A DNA stretch of 64,000 nucleotides, taken from contig CAIOAN010000006.1 of assembly GCA_903855995.1 (NCBI GenBank), positions 1 through 64,000 of the forward strand, given 5' to 3'. Position 1 is the first letter of the stretch; the number at the start of each line of letters is the position of its first letter. A program made the position numbers and the translations under genes. This DNA is from an uncultured Opitutia bacterium. Lineage in GTDB: Bacteria > Verrucomicrobiota > Verrucomicrobiia > Opitutales > UBA953. Positions 1 through 9,538 of this stretch are shown here, piece by piece. The notes under the pieces were generated by a model. It did no database searches and was not told the origin of the DNA. It saw only the letters and a program-made list of their open reading frames with translations.

Positions 1-2
1 CC

Positions 3-2084
<2,082 letters not shown>

Positions 2085-2088
2085 TGCC

Positions 2089-2871
2089 ATGATTGCGCTG
2101 ACCTTCCCCTGGGAGATGTCTGACTTCAGGAAGACGGCGACCTTCATCTCGCTTAACGACCTCACGCACTACGTCTTCTTCGCCGGGACCGCCTGGCTGC
2201 TCGGCTACGTGCTCTTCCGCGGCTGGTGGCACAATCGCAAGATCATCCAGGAGATGCCCAGCGGCGCGGACATGCGACGCGAGGCCATGTGGTCGGCCTT
2301 GACGGTCGTCATCTACGGGCTCGTCGGCAGCAGCACCCTCGCCCTCTCTGAGTTCGGCTGGACGCATCTTTACTGGAAGGTTTCGGACTACGGCTGGGGT
2401 TGGTTCTGGGGCAGCATCGTCGTTGTGATCTTCGTGCACGACGCGTACTTCTACTGGACGCACCGGCTGATCCATCACCCCAGGCTCTTCCGCTTCTTCC
2501 ACGGCGTACACCACGAGAGCCATAATCCAAGCCCTTGGGCCGCGTATTGCTTCAGTCCTGGCGAGGCGGTCATCCAGGCCGGCATCTTCCCGCTCGTCGC
2601 CCTGACGATGCCGATCCATCCCGGCGCGTTCGGGATCTTCATGCTCTGGCAGATCACCTTTAACGTCGCCGGCCACACCGGCTACGAGTTCCACGCCCGG
2701 TGGCTCATGGATTCCTGGCTCGGCAAGTTCCTGAACACCCCCACGAACCACATTCAGCACCACGATAGTTTCAGAGGTAACTTCGGGTTGTATTTCAACT
2801 ACTGGGACCGCTGGATGGGCACCAACCACCCCGACTACGAGAAGCGCTTCCGCGAAGTGACGTCGCGATGA
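2089..2871 (+). CDS. Sterol desaturase / fatty acid hydroxylase family protein
   Basis: A 260-residue integral membrane di-iron oxidase-like protein. The family's histidine clusters are visible: HDAYFYWTHRLIHH, HGVHHESH and NHIQHH, which would hold the two irons. Hydrophobic segments lie between them. The family hydroxylates or desaturates lipid substrates such as sterols, fatty acids, sphingolipids or carotenoids. The substrate cannot be read from the sequence. It starts 4 bases after the ligA stop and its last 4 bases overlap the next gene's start (ATGA), so it is probably cotranscribed with the ankyrin gene. Confidence 0.88.
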   Translation: MIALTFPWEMSDFRKTATFISLNDLTHYVFFAGTAWLLGYVLFRGWWHNRKIIQEMPSGADMRREAMWSALTVVIYGLVGSSTLALSEFGWTHLYWKVSDYGWGWFWGSIVVVIFVHDAYFYWTHRLIHHPRLFRFFHGVHHESHNPSPWAAYCFSPGEAVIQAGIFPLVALTMPIHPGAFGIFMLWQITFNVAGHTGYEFHARWLMDSWLGKFLNTPTNHIQHHDSFRGNFGLYFNYWDRWMGTNHPDYEKRFREVTSR

Positions 2872-3311
2872 ATGCCACGGACCTTCTCCCCGACGCGGCC
2901 GCGGACCTCGCCCGTAAAGGCGATGCCGCTGGCTTGGATGCCTTGCTGAAGGGCGGACTGGCGATCGACGCACGCGACGCCAAGGGCAACACGCTGCTGA
3001 TGCTGGCCGGTTATCATGGCCGGACCGAGGTCGTGAAGCTGCTGCTGAAGTCGGGCGCGACGGTCGACCTACGGAACGACAAGGGCCAGACGCCCCTGGG
3101 TGGCGTGGCCTTCAAGGGCTACGTCGAGATCGCCACCCTGCTCCTCGACGCCGGCGCCGACCCGGTAGCGGACCAAGGCGGTTCGACGCCCGCTGATTTC
3201 GCGACACTCGCCGGCAAGACCGAGATCCTCGCCCTCCTGCAATCGCGTCGCGCCAACGCCGCCAAGCCCACCCGCTGGTTCAGTAAGTTGATTGGGTGGT
3301 TCCGGAGGTAG
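2868..3311 (+). CDS. Ankyrin-repeat protein
   Basis: A 147-residue protein made mostly of three ankyrin repeats at about residues 35-130, each with the TPL/TLL...G..E(I/V)..LLL..GA pattern. Ankyrin repeats bind other proteins; the partner is unknown. There is no signal peptide, and the C-terminus is basic and tryptophan-rich (RWFSKLIGWFRR), possibly a membrane-touching helix. It overlaps the upstream desaturase gene by 4 bases, suggesting translational coupling. Its stop codon TAG lies inside the first GGTAGGG of the intergenic repeat that follows. Confidence 0.85.
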   Translation: MNATDLLPDAAADLARKGDAAGLDALLKGGLAIDARDAKGNTLLMLAGYHGRTEVVKLLLKSGATVDLRNDKGQTPLGGVAFKGYVEIATLLLDAGADPVADQGGSTPADFATLAGKTEILALLQSRRANAAKPTRWFSKLIGWFRR

Positions 3312-3400
3312 GGCTGACCGCCTCGGTCAGCCGCGGTTGAGCGAGGGCGCTCAACCCTACCCGTTGCAGGCTATGTCGTGACGCGGTCCCGACCCTACCT
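3307..3400. repeat. 94-bp palindromic intergenic element, copy A
   Basis: The element begins with GGTAGGG. It then has hairpin 1 (stem GGCTGACC/GGTCAGCC, 3312-3332, loop gcctc) and hairpin 2 (stem GGTTGAGC/GCTCAACC, 3335-3356), closed by CCCTACC. After 11 bases comes a 28-base tail (3373-3400) ending CCCTACCT. Copy B at 12351-12444 has the same length, order of parts and identical tail, but the two stems are exchanged. It resembles REP-type elements. Confidence 0.85.
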
Positions 3401-3418
3401 GGATACATAAACAAAAAA

Positions 3419-3444
3419 GGACAGCACGTGGTGCTGTCCCTACC
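3419..3444. repeat. GGACAGCAC hairpin with CCCTACC flank
   Basis: A perfect 9-bp stem, GGACAGCAC (3419-3427) with GTGCTGTCC (3431-3439), loop gtg, followed by CCCTACC. The same stem word recurs imperfectly at 5524-5544. The right flank places it in the family of the 94-bp element. It has no T-run, so it is not a classical terminator. Confidence 0.75.
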
Positions 3445-3523
3445 CTGATACCCTGACCACGGCGGTGATGATTGGTTTTGTCATTCGACAGAGGCCGGCG
3501 ACTGCTCAGCGTAGGCTCACCCC

Positions 3524-5512
3524 ATGAGATTTCCTCTGCTCTGCCTGACGGCCTTGCTGGCCACGTTGACGCACCTCGGCGCCGAGACGCTGCCAGCCTT
3601 GAAAGACGGCAAAGTGCCGCAGAACCTCGATGAGCTCTGGGGCGATTTTGACCCGCGCAAGGAACCCCTTGAGGTCGAGGTCACCAAAGAGTGGGAGCAG
3701 GATGGCATTGTCTGTCGCGTCATCCGCTATCGCATCGGGACTTTCAAAGGTAAGCCTGCGACGATGGCGGCGTTCTACGCCTTCCCCAAAGGCGCCAAGC
3801 ACCTGCCGGCCATCCTGCAGATCCACGGCGGCGGCCAATCAGCCAGCCTCGCATCGGTAACAACCAACGCCAAACTCGGCTATGCGGGCATCTCGCTCAA
3901 TTGGGGCGGCAACAAGATGACCTTCGCCGATGGCAAGATTTACGGTGGGCCGAATACCGACTGGGGCTCGCTCGACGCCACCCACCCGCCGCAGCGCAAT
4001 AAGACCAACCACTTCGCCGGCGGCACGACGCCCGACGATTTCACGCTCGATGCCATCGATTCACCTCGCAACGACAACTGGTTCCTCGTCGCCCTAGGTG
4101 CGCGTCGCGCCCTGACCTTCCTCGAGCAACAGCCCGAAGTAGACCCGACCAAACTCGGCGTCACCGGCCACTCGATGGGAGGACGACTCACCACCATGGT
4201 CACGGGCATCGACGCACGTGTGAAAGCAGCCGTGCCTTCCTGTGGCGGCTCGGGCGACTTTACGGGCGACCCCGCGCTCGCGCCCGGTGCCCAGCCGTCC
4301 AAACGATCCGCCCTCGATTTGGCGACCATCTCTGAAAATAAATACATCGAGCGACTCAAAGTACCCACCCTGTGGTTCTCGCCGACCAATGACTTTCACG
4401 CACACATCGATAACTTTGCCTACACTTGGCGCGATGTGCCCGACCGCATCCTCGGCCTAGCCATCTCGCCACACTTCAATCACCGGCACTCCGACGACCT
4501 CAGCCTCACGGCCACGCTCTGGTTCGAGCATTACCTGAAGGGGACGTTCACCTTGCCGCCGTCACCCGGACTCCAACTCACCACCCCGACCGCCAAAGGC
4601 GAGGCCACGCTCACCGTGACGCCCGACGAATCTCGTGCGGTTAAATCGGTGCACGTCTACGTTTCCGCGGACCCGCATGCATTAACGCGCTTCTGGCGCA
4701 CCGTACCTGCCGTCAAGTCTGGCGCAAAGTGGATCGCGACTGTCACGACGCTTGAGGCGCAAGATCCGCTCTTCGCTTTCGCCAACGTCAGTTACGAGAC
4801 GCCGACAGAATATCGCAAAATCCCCAACCTGCCAGGCGTGGGATCTAGCGAGGTCTTCACCCTAAGTTCGCGCATGATTGTAACCACCGGAGCAAAACTC
4901 GCGGCCCTCGGCGTGCGCCCGACCGCCCAACGCGATCGTATGATTGATGCGGGCGCGAATGGCTGGCAGGACTGGTTCCGCCTTAACGGGGGCAACCCTG
5001 ATCACTGGCTGGCTACCACCCGCAAAGTGAAAGATCCGCTCTGGCGCGGCCCGCAGGGAGCACGCCTCGCTTTTGAAATCAACCCAGTGAATGACGCCAC
5101 CCTCTACGTGACCGTCACGCGCAACGCTTGGGGTGCCTTCGGATCGGGCACCGGCGAATACGTGGCCGCGAAGCCGATTAAAGCGAGTGGCGGATGGATG
5201 ACACTCACCTTCAGCCTGGAAGACTTCCAGCCCGTGGACGCCAAGGGCGCCCAGCCCTTAAAAGATTGGTCGACCCTGACCGACCTGAGCATCAGCGGCC
5301 ATGCGACTGTCGTGAAAGATGGCGTCAAAGTCGCCCTCCCGAGTAGTTCCTGGAAGAACGCGGATAGCCTCCGCGTACGCCAGCTGCGCTGGGTCGGCGG
5401 AGAATACCAGGGCTCGGCACCTGCTGCCGCGGAAATGACGGACGCCGAGCGCACCAAAGCCTTTAACGATTCCATCAAGGCCTCCCTCGAGCAGGAGAAG
5501 AAAGACCGGTAG
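3524..5512 (+). CDS. Secreted alpha/beta-hydrolase (acetyl-xylan-esterase / dienelactone-hydrolase-like)
   Basis: A 662-residue exported protein. It has a clear signal peptide (MRFPLLCLTALLATLTHLGA, cleaved near residue 20). The alpha/beta-hydrolase domain spans about residues 45-360. The oxyanion region HGGG is at 101-104 and the nucleophile elbow GHSMGG has Ser217. An Asp in SPTNDF and a His in HFNHRHSDD are likely triad partners. The 300-residue C-terminal half is rich in beta-type sequence and may bind a substrate, perhaps carbohydrate; this is inference. Likely role: deacetylating or hydrolysing an extracellular or periplasmic ester. It stands alone between two repeat-filled gaps. Confidence 0.72.
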   Translation: MRFPLLCLTALLATLTHLGAETLPALKDGKVPQNLDELWGDFDPRKEPLEVEVTKEWEQDGIVCRVIRYRIGTFKGKPATMAAFYAFPKGAKHLPAILQIHGGGQSASLASVTTNAKLGYAGISLNWGGNKMTFADGKIYGGPNTDWGSLDATHPPQRNKTNHFAGGTTPDDFTLDAIDSPRNDNWFLVALGARRALTFLEQQPEVDPTKLGVTGHSMGGRLTTMVTGIDARVKAAVPSCGGSGDFTGDPALAPGAQPSKRSALDLATISENKYIERLKVPTLWFSPTNDFHAHIDNFAYTWRDVPDRILGLAISPHFNHRHSDDLSLTATLWFEHYLKGTFTLPPSPGLQLTTPTAKGEATLTVTPDESRAVKSVHVYVSADPHALTRFWRTVPAVKSGAKWIATVTTLEAQDPLFAFANVSYETPTEYRKIPNLPGVGSSEVFTLSSRMIVTTGAKLAALGVRPTAQRDRMIDAGANGWQDWFRLNGGNPDHWLATTRKVKDPLWRGPQGARLAFEINPVNDATLYVTVTRNAWGAFGSGTGEYVAAKPIKASGGWMTLTFSLEDFQPVDAKGAQPLKDWSTLTDLSISGHATVVKDGVKVALPSSSWKNADSLRVRQLRWVGGEYQGSAPAAAEMTDAERTKAFNDSIKASLEQEKKDR

Positions 5513-5543
5513 TAATGAGGTAGGGACAGCACCACGTGCTGCC

Positions 5544-5601
5544 CTCGGTGCATCTAGGTAGGGCGGGCTGTCCTCGGTGCATCTAGGTAGGGCGGGCTGT
5601 C
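5544..5601. repeat. 2 x 29-bp tandem repeat
   Basis: Two exact, directly abutting copies of a 29-base unit (5544-5572 and 5573-5601). Each starts CTCGGTGCATC and contains GGTAGGGCGGGCTGTC. The second copy runs into the hairpin at 5591-5612. It looks like local duplication of a palindrome-family fragment. Confidence 0.9.
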
Positions 5602-5649
5602 CCTAGCCCGCCGTTAACCAGCAGGAGTTACGGATCTCGCATGGCGAAC

Positions 5650-5676
5650 GGACCGCTGAGGACAGCGGTCCCTACC
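5650..5676. repeat. GGACCGCTG hairpin with CCTACC flank
   Basis: Perfect 9-bp stem GGACCGCTG (5650-5658) with CAGCGGTCC (5663-5671), loop agga, then CTACC. It belongs to the same family as the elements at 3307 and 12351 by its flank. Confidence 0.75.
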
Positions 5677-5766
5677 CATTACAGGTGTCAGCGGTTAGCG
5701 GTTAGCGGCTGGGAACGGCAGAGACGTAACAAGGACAGCAGATCCCCGCGCACGCTTAGCGTGTGC

Positions 5767-6168
5767 TTACTTACAGCAACCTGGCTTGCCGGCGACGAGG
5801 TCGGCGGAGCGGGCGAGGAGGTCCTTCTTCGTGGCTTCATCGGTCGCGGAAGCGGCGAGGAGCTCGAGGGCCTTGAGATTGTTCGATTTCACCGAAGCGT
5901 GATGCGAAGCCGAGAAACGACGACGAGCCAGGCAGATGAAAGCGAGCTGTAGCGAGAGCAGCGCAACGAACCCGGTGAGGTGGCCGACAATACGTTCGGC
6001 GCTGCCGACATTACCCGTGGTGGAGTCATGAATGAATGCGGCACCGGCCTTAGCCAAGATGATCGTGACAATCACCGCGGCGACCAGGGCGCCACGAGCT
6101 GCCCAGCGGGTGCACTTGGCGGCGCGGCAGAAGACTTGGGAAGCGGAGGCAGGAGGGGTGCAGGCCAT
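5767..6168 (-). CDS. Small two-helix membrane protein, unknown function
   Basis: A 133-residue protein I do not recognise. It has two hydrophobic stretches at about residues 26-48 and 62-84, separated by a short polar loop. A basic segment and a helical, alanine-rich tail follow, ending PGCCK. The N-terminus has two cysteines (Cys3, Cys14). It converges with the esterase gene and is divergent from serB. Its codon use resembles that of its neighbours and the reading frame is clean, which supports a real gene. Confidence 0.6.
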   Translation of the reverse strand: MACTPPASASQVFCRAAKCTRWAARGALVAAVIVTIILAKAGAAFIHDSTTGNVGSAERIVGHLTGFVALLSLQLAFICLARRRFSASHHASVKSNNLKALELLAASATDEATKKDLLARSADLVAGKPGCCK

Positions 6169-6456
6169 AGTAGGAGTGACAGTGAGCAGCCTTGCCCCGC
6201 TGGCAATCCTGCATTGGCAGGGTCAGTGAGGCCAATGGAGGATGGAGTCGATGACTGCATCGAGGGCTGAATCGATGAGAACAAACAACCCTGCCACCTG
6301 CCACCCGGGGCTGCCACCCGCCACCCGAAACGAATCCCTAACCAGCATGCCTCTCGTTTAACAACGCCAGCAAGCGTCCGCCCCCATACTCGATACTCCA
6401 TACTCTCACGCACCGCCCTTTCTTGACCTTATCCGCTGCGCCCTTTCTAGTCCCAC
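6169..6456. other. Divergent intergenic region with dispersed repeats
   Basis: It should carry the promoters of the membrane-protein gene (minus) and serB (plus), but I see no convincing -35/-10 pair. It contains a segment (6244-6278) that recurs inverted at 11006-11047. Its repeated tgccacc words at 6292-6336 recur inverted after serB at 7110-7134. Confidence 0.55.
6311..6338. repeat. Left arm of inverted repeat flanking serB
   Basis: Its reverse complement contains TTCGTTTCGGGTGGC, which is exact in the right arm at 7110-7134 beyond serB. Both arms continue with further ggtggc words. Arms about 770 bases apart frame the whole serB gene. Confidence 0.75.
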
Positions 6457-7095
6457 GTGCTCAATAAGCTCCTGCTCTTCGACTGCGACTCGACGCTCTC
6501 GTCCATCGAGGGGATCGATGAGTTGGGCCGCCTGCGCGGACCGAAGGTCTTCAAGGCCGTCGAGGACATGACGAATGCGGCGATGAACGGCGGCACGCCG
6601 ATGGAGGATATTTTCGCCAAGCGCCTGGACATGATTAAGCCCACCCTCGCGGAACTTGAAGCGATTGGGGCCAAGTACATCGCGACCGTCGAGCCGACCG
6701 CGGTCGAGGCCATTGCCCAGCTCCGGGCGGCGGGCTGGCATATCGCGATCGTCAGCGGCGGCTTCACCCAGGCCATTAAACCGCTCGCCCAATTCCTCGG
6801 CATCGCCCGCGTCGAAGCGGTGGTCCTTAAATTCAATGAAGACGGCTCGTACGCCGGCTTCGACGAGACCTGCCCGACCGCTCGCTCCAAGGGCAAGAAC
6901 ATGATTGTCCGCCGCCTGCGTGCCGACTTCAAGGCCCAGATGGTCGTCATGGTCGGCGACGGCGCGAGCGATTTGGAAGTCAAAGGCGATGCCGATAAGA
7001 TGATCGGTTTCGGCCGCTACGTCGTGCGCCCCAAGGTGAAAGCTGGGGCCGATGCGTTTGTGATGTCGCTGGCGGAGTTGATTGGAGTGGTGTAA
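6457..7095 (+). CDS. serB: Phosphoserine phosphatase SerB
   Basis: Last step of serine synthesis: removes phosphate from O-phosphoserine. A 212-residue HAD-superfamily enzyme, as long as the compact SerB type without an ACT domain. Motif I is FDCDSTL (residues 8-14), with the nucleophile and acid/base Asp pair. Motif II is the Ser in IVSGGF, and motif III/IV is the lysine near SKGKN and GDGASDLEVK. The start is GTG (6457); there is no in-frame ATG that would keep motif I. The gene sits between inverted repeats in both flanks. Confidence 0.88.
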   Translation: MLNKLLLFDCDSTLSSIEGIDELGRLRGPKVFKAVEDMTNAAMNGGTPMEDIFAKRLDMIKPTLAELEAIGAKYIATVEPTAVEAIAQLRAAGWHIAIVSGGFTQAIKPLAQFLGIARVEAVVLKFNEDGSYAGFDETCPTARSKGKNMIVRRLRADFKAQMVVMVGDGASDLEVKGDADKMIGFGRYVVRPKVKAGADAFVMSLAELIGVV

Positions 7096-7463
7096 GTCAG
7101 TAGAACAATTTCGTTTCGGGTGGCAGGTGGCGGGAAGGCATAACTCAAAGGGAAACCGGAGATCGGATGATTGGCTCGGGATGCATTTTCAGGTGCCGGA
7201 TGACGGCCAATGGTGCCGGGAGTTCAAGCGCCAGCCGCTCAGGAATCGGCCGCAGGAACCAGGAGCCGATGGCCGATGGCTGAAAAGCCGACTCCTGAAT
7301 CGCCGATGCCCCGGTGGCTGTCACCCGACACCTAAAGCAATCAGGCACCGCAGCATTCTTTCCGGTTTTCCGGTCTCCTTTGGCTTTCCTATCCGCCAAG
7401 CGCTAACCGCCCATACCAGCCTCACTCCTTGCCATCCTTAGCCCATTCTCCTACCTATTAAAC
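7096..7463. other. 368-base gap made of nested imperfect inverted repeats
   Basis: No gene is supported. It contains the right arm of the serB-flanking repeat (7110-7134). A long-range inverted repeat has outer arms at 7146-7159 (caaagggaaaccgg) and 7370-7382 (ccggtctcctttg), with nested matches such as aggtgccggatgac against the complement of gtcacccgacacct. The 13-mer cggatgattggct (7164-7176) recurs inverted at 12300-12312. An open frame at 7082-7441 runs through it but looks like chance. Confidence 0.65.
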
Positions 7464-8309
7464 ATGCGTTGCCTCCTCCCCCTGCTCGCCGTTGCCGCTG
7501 TCTTCGCGGCAGACACCCCTGCTCCCGCCACCCCCCCTGCGCCGCTGCGCGTCTTCATCCGCTCCGGACCGAAGACGCACGGCCCCGGCGATCATGATCA
7601 TCCCTCCTTCCTCCGCGACTGGGTGCCCTTCCTCACCGCCGCCGGCATGAAGGTCGCCGGTAGCAATGACACCTTTCCCACCGCCGAACAACTGGCGGCG
7701 ACGGACGTTGTGATCATCCACCGCCAGACCGGGGGAGACTTCAAACCGGCCGAAAAAGAAATCGTCGATGCCTACGCCAAGCGCGGCGGTGGGTTCGTCG
7801 TGATCCACGCCGCGACAGTCGCAGGTGGCGACGCCTCGGTGATCTACTACAAAGACCTCATCGGCGGATCGTGGCGCCAGAAAGTCACCAAATGGAAAGA
7901 AGGCCCGATGGAGCTGCGCTTCGTGCGCGACGCCGCCGGCGCCACCCACGACCCCATCACGCACGGCGTGGCTGATTTCACGATGAAAGATGAGATCTAT
8001 TACGACATGGACCTGCGCGACGACATCCATGCGATCGCGGTGGCCACGACGCCGAAGAAAGGCGAGAAGCCTGACATACAGACGCAAATCTGGACGTATG
8101 AGAAGAGCGGCGCCCAGCGAGCCGTCGGCTTCATCCCCGGCCACACCTACGCCAACTTCAACCGACCCGACATGAAACTCCTGCTCCTGCGCAGCATCGC
8201 CTGGGCCGGCCGGCGCGACGTCAACACCTTCGACAAGCAGGCGCAACTCGAGATCTGCCCGGTGTTCGATCCGGCGAAAGCCGCGGCCGAAGCACCTAAG
8301 TCGAAGTAA
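7464..8309 (+). CDS. ThuA-domain protein, exported
   Basis: A 281-residue protein with a signal peptide (MRCLLPLLAVAAVFAADT, cleavage near residue 16) and one ThuA-like domain filling the rest. ThuA domains have a glutamine-amidotransferase-like fold and are common in Verrucomicrobia and Planctomycetes in carbohydrate-related proteins. Visible family features are VFIRSGPKTHGPGDHDH near the N-terminus, DVVIIHRQTGG, GGGFVVIHAATV and the H..Y.NF.R near the end. The precise activity is unknown. Confidence 0.8.
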   Translation: MRCLLPLLAVAAVFAADTPAPATPPAPLRVFIRSGPKTHGPGDHDHPSFLRDWVPFLTAAGMKVAGSNDTFPTAEQLAATDVVIIHRQTGGDFKPAEKEIVDAYAKRGGGFVVIHAATVAGGDASVIYYKDLIGGSWRQKVTKWKEGPMELRFVRDAAGATHDPITHGVADFTMKDEIYYDMDLRDDIHAIAVATTPKKGEKPDIQTQIWTYEKSGAQRAVGFIPGHTYANFNRPDMKLLLLRSIAWAGRRDVNTFDKQAQLEICPVFDPAKAAAEAPKSK

Positions 8310-8315
8310 GCGCGA

Positions 8316-8870
8316 CTAGCAGCCAAGGATCTCCCGGATCTTCGCGCGACGATAGCGGAAGATCCGTTCAACCTTCGTCTTCACGAATGGGTAGGCGACT
8401 TCTCCGACCGGCCAGAGCGGTAGCTTATACAGCACCTCGTCGTCCATGCGGGTGCGACCGCCTTCATCGGCGAACGTGTGCGTATGGAACCAGACGGCAT
8501 ACGGACCCTTCAACTGTTCATCCGCGAAGGCATAGGGCGGCTCCCAATGGGTGATGCGCGTACGCCAGCCAAAAGGAATTCCGTTCAATTTCAGACTGTA
8601 GTCGATCAAAGTTCCCTGCCCCATGACTACCGGGCGGGGCGTCTTGATGACGAATTGGAGCTCCGGCGGGGTGATCGCCTCGAGATTATCAATCTTAGAG
8701 AAGAACTCGAACACCTGCTCGATCGGCAGCGGCAAGAGCGTGCTTTCGAAATACCGATGGACCCCGCTGGGAAGAGCGTTCGGTTTCGCGAGATGGTCGC
8801 GGCGGTAGGCGCGGATGACTTCGCTGTAATCGGACACGGTGGCAGGGGACTGCAGGCAGGCTGGCGGCAC
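8316..8870 (-). CDS. SRPBCC (START-like) family protein
   Basis: A 184-residue protein of the SRPBCC ligand-binding fold. The family pattern is seen in FESTLLPLPIEQVFEFFSKIDNLEAITPP, then WRTRITHWEPPYAFADEQLKGPYAVWFHTHTF and DDEVLYKLP. It is probably cytoplasmic, with no signal peptide. Many relatives are listed as ligand-binding or cell-division-inhibitor-like proteins without firm function. An alternative GTG start about 11 codons in would give a protein starting VSDYSEV. Its end faces the ThuA gene. Confidence 0.72.
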   Translation of the reverse strand: MPPACLQSPATVSDYSEVIRAYRRDHLAKPNALPSGVHRYFESTLLPLPIEQVFEFFSKIDNLEAITPPELQFVIKTPRPVVMGQGTLIDYSLKLNGIPFGWRTRITHWEPPYAFADEQLKGPYAVWFHTHTFADEGGRTRMDDEVLYKLPLWPVGEVAYPFVKTKVERIFRYRRAKIREILGC

Positions 8871-8955
8871 TCAGGCGGGGTGTCAAGGGACGCCCAAGGG
8901 AAAGGGCTTGCCGAGGGGGCGGGTCGGGTTTCCCTTACAGACCCACCCTTTCCCA

Positions 8956-9486
8956 ATGGCCTCTCCCCATTCCCGCCGCAGGACCACCGGCGCTTTCGGC
9001 AACAACAAGCCCCGCGAAATCCTCCGCGACTGGTCTAAGCCGGAGCCAGCCCCGGTCGACACGACTCCCCGCGAACTCAACCTTGCGGATAAGTTCAGCC
9101 TCTACGCTGACATCATCATGCAGGATGCAACAAGGGACGGACATCTCACCCAAAAAGGGGCGATCAAAAAGGCCATGGAAGGTGCACTTAAAATTTCCCA
9201 AGCCTGCTGGAATGCCGCAGTCGAAGGTCCGGAAGGCGTCAAGAAGACAAAAGAGCACCTCTTTAATCAATTGGGTAAGACGATCTCAAAGGAGCAACTC
9301 GAGGCCCTCGTTGATGAAATGGTGAAACGAAAAAACGAGATGTACCCCGAAGAAAAGCTGCTCATCACTAATGTGCTGCCTGACTTCAAGTACAAGGGGC
9401 CCATGCGTTTCCGCATCCAAGCAGTGAATATCAATCCAGAGGGGGTCAGTAAAGCTGACCTCTCGGACCTAATCGGAGGAAAATAA
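8956..9486 (+). CDS. Conserved-looking hypothetical protein
   Basis: A 176-residue soluble, lysine-rich protein I do not recognise. I chose ATG 8956 (MASPHSRRR); the frame is open further upstream, but that sequence looks non-coding. It starts with a basic segment (SRRRTTGAFGNNKPREILRDW), followed by a mostly helical body with KTKEHLFNQLGKTISKEQLEALVDEMVKRKNEMYPEEK. There is no signal peptide or membrane segment. It is 52 bases before pyrC on the same strand. Confidence 0.55.
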   Translation: MASPHSRRRTTGAFGNNKPREILRDWSKPEPAPVDTTPRELNLADKFSLYADIIMQDATRDGHLTQKGAIKKAMEGALKISQACWNAAVEGPEGVKKTKEHLFNQLGKTISKEQLEALVDEMVKRKNEMYPEEKLLITNVLPDFKYKGPMRFRIQAVNINPEGVSKADLSDLIGGK

Positions 9487-9538
9487 GGGATTATTCCCGT
9501 TTGCGGTGGCCGTGGTTTCGGGCTGAATGAGCCTGCCC

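Larger units (their letters stand above)
5513..5766. other. Repeat-filled intergenic region
   Basis: No coding sequence is supported here. It holds a GGTAGGG-flanked hairpin (5519-5544), a 29-bp tandem duplication (5544-5601), hairpin GGCGGGCT/AGCCCGCC (5591-5612), hairpin GGACCGCTG/CAGCGGTCC followed by CCTACC (5650-5676), and a short gcggtta tandem run (5691-5708). The two flanking genes converge on it. Confidence 0.7.

Noticed and set aside
5544-5601. CRISPR-like repeat (29-bp unit)
   Set aside because: The two copies abut with no spacer, there is no third copy and no cas gene in the window.
7082-7441. Open frame of 119 codons after serB
   Set aside because: It runs through nested inverted repeats, and overlaps the serB stop; no conserved pattern.
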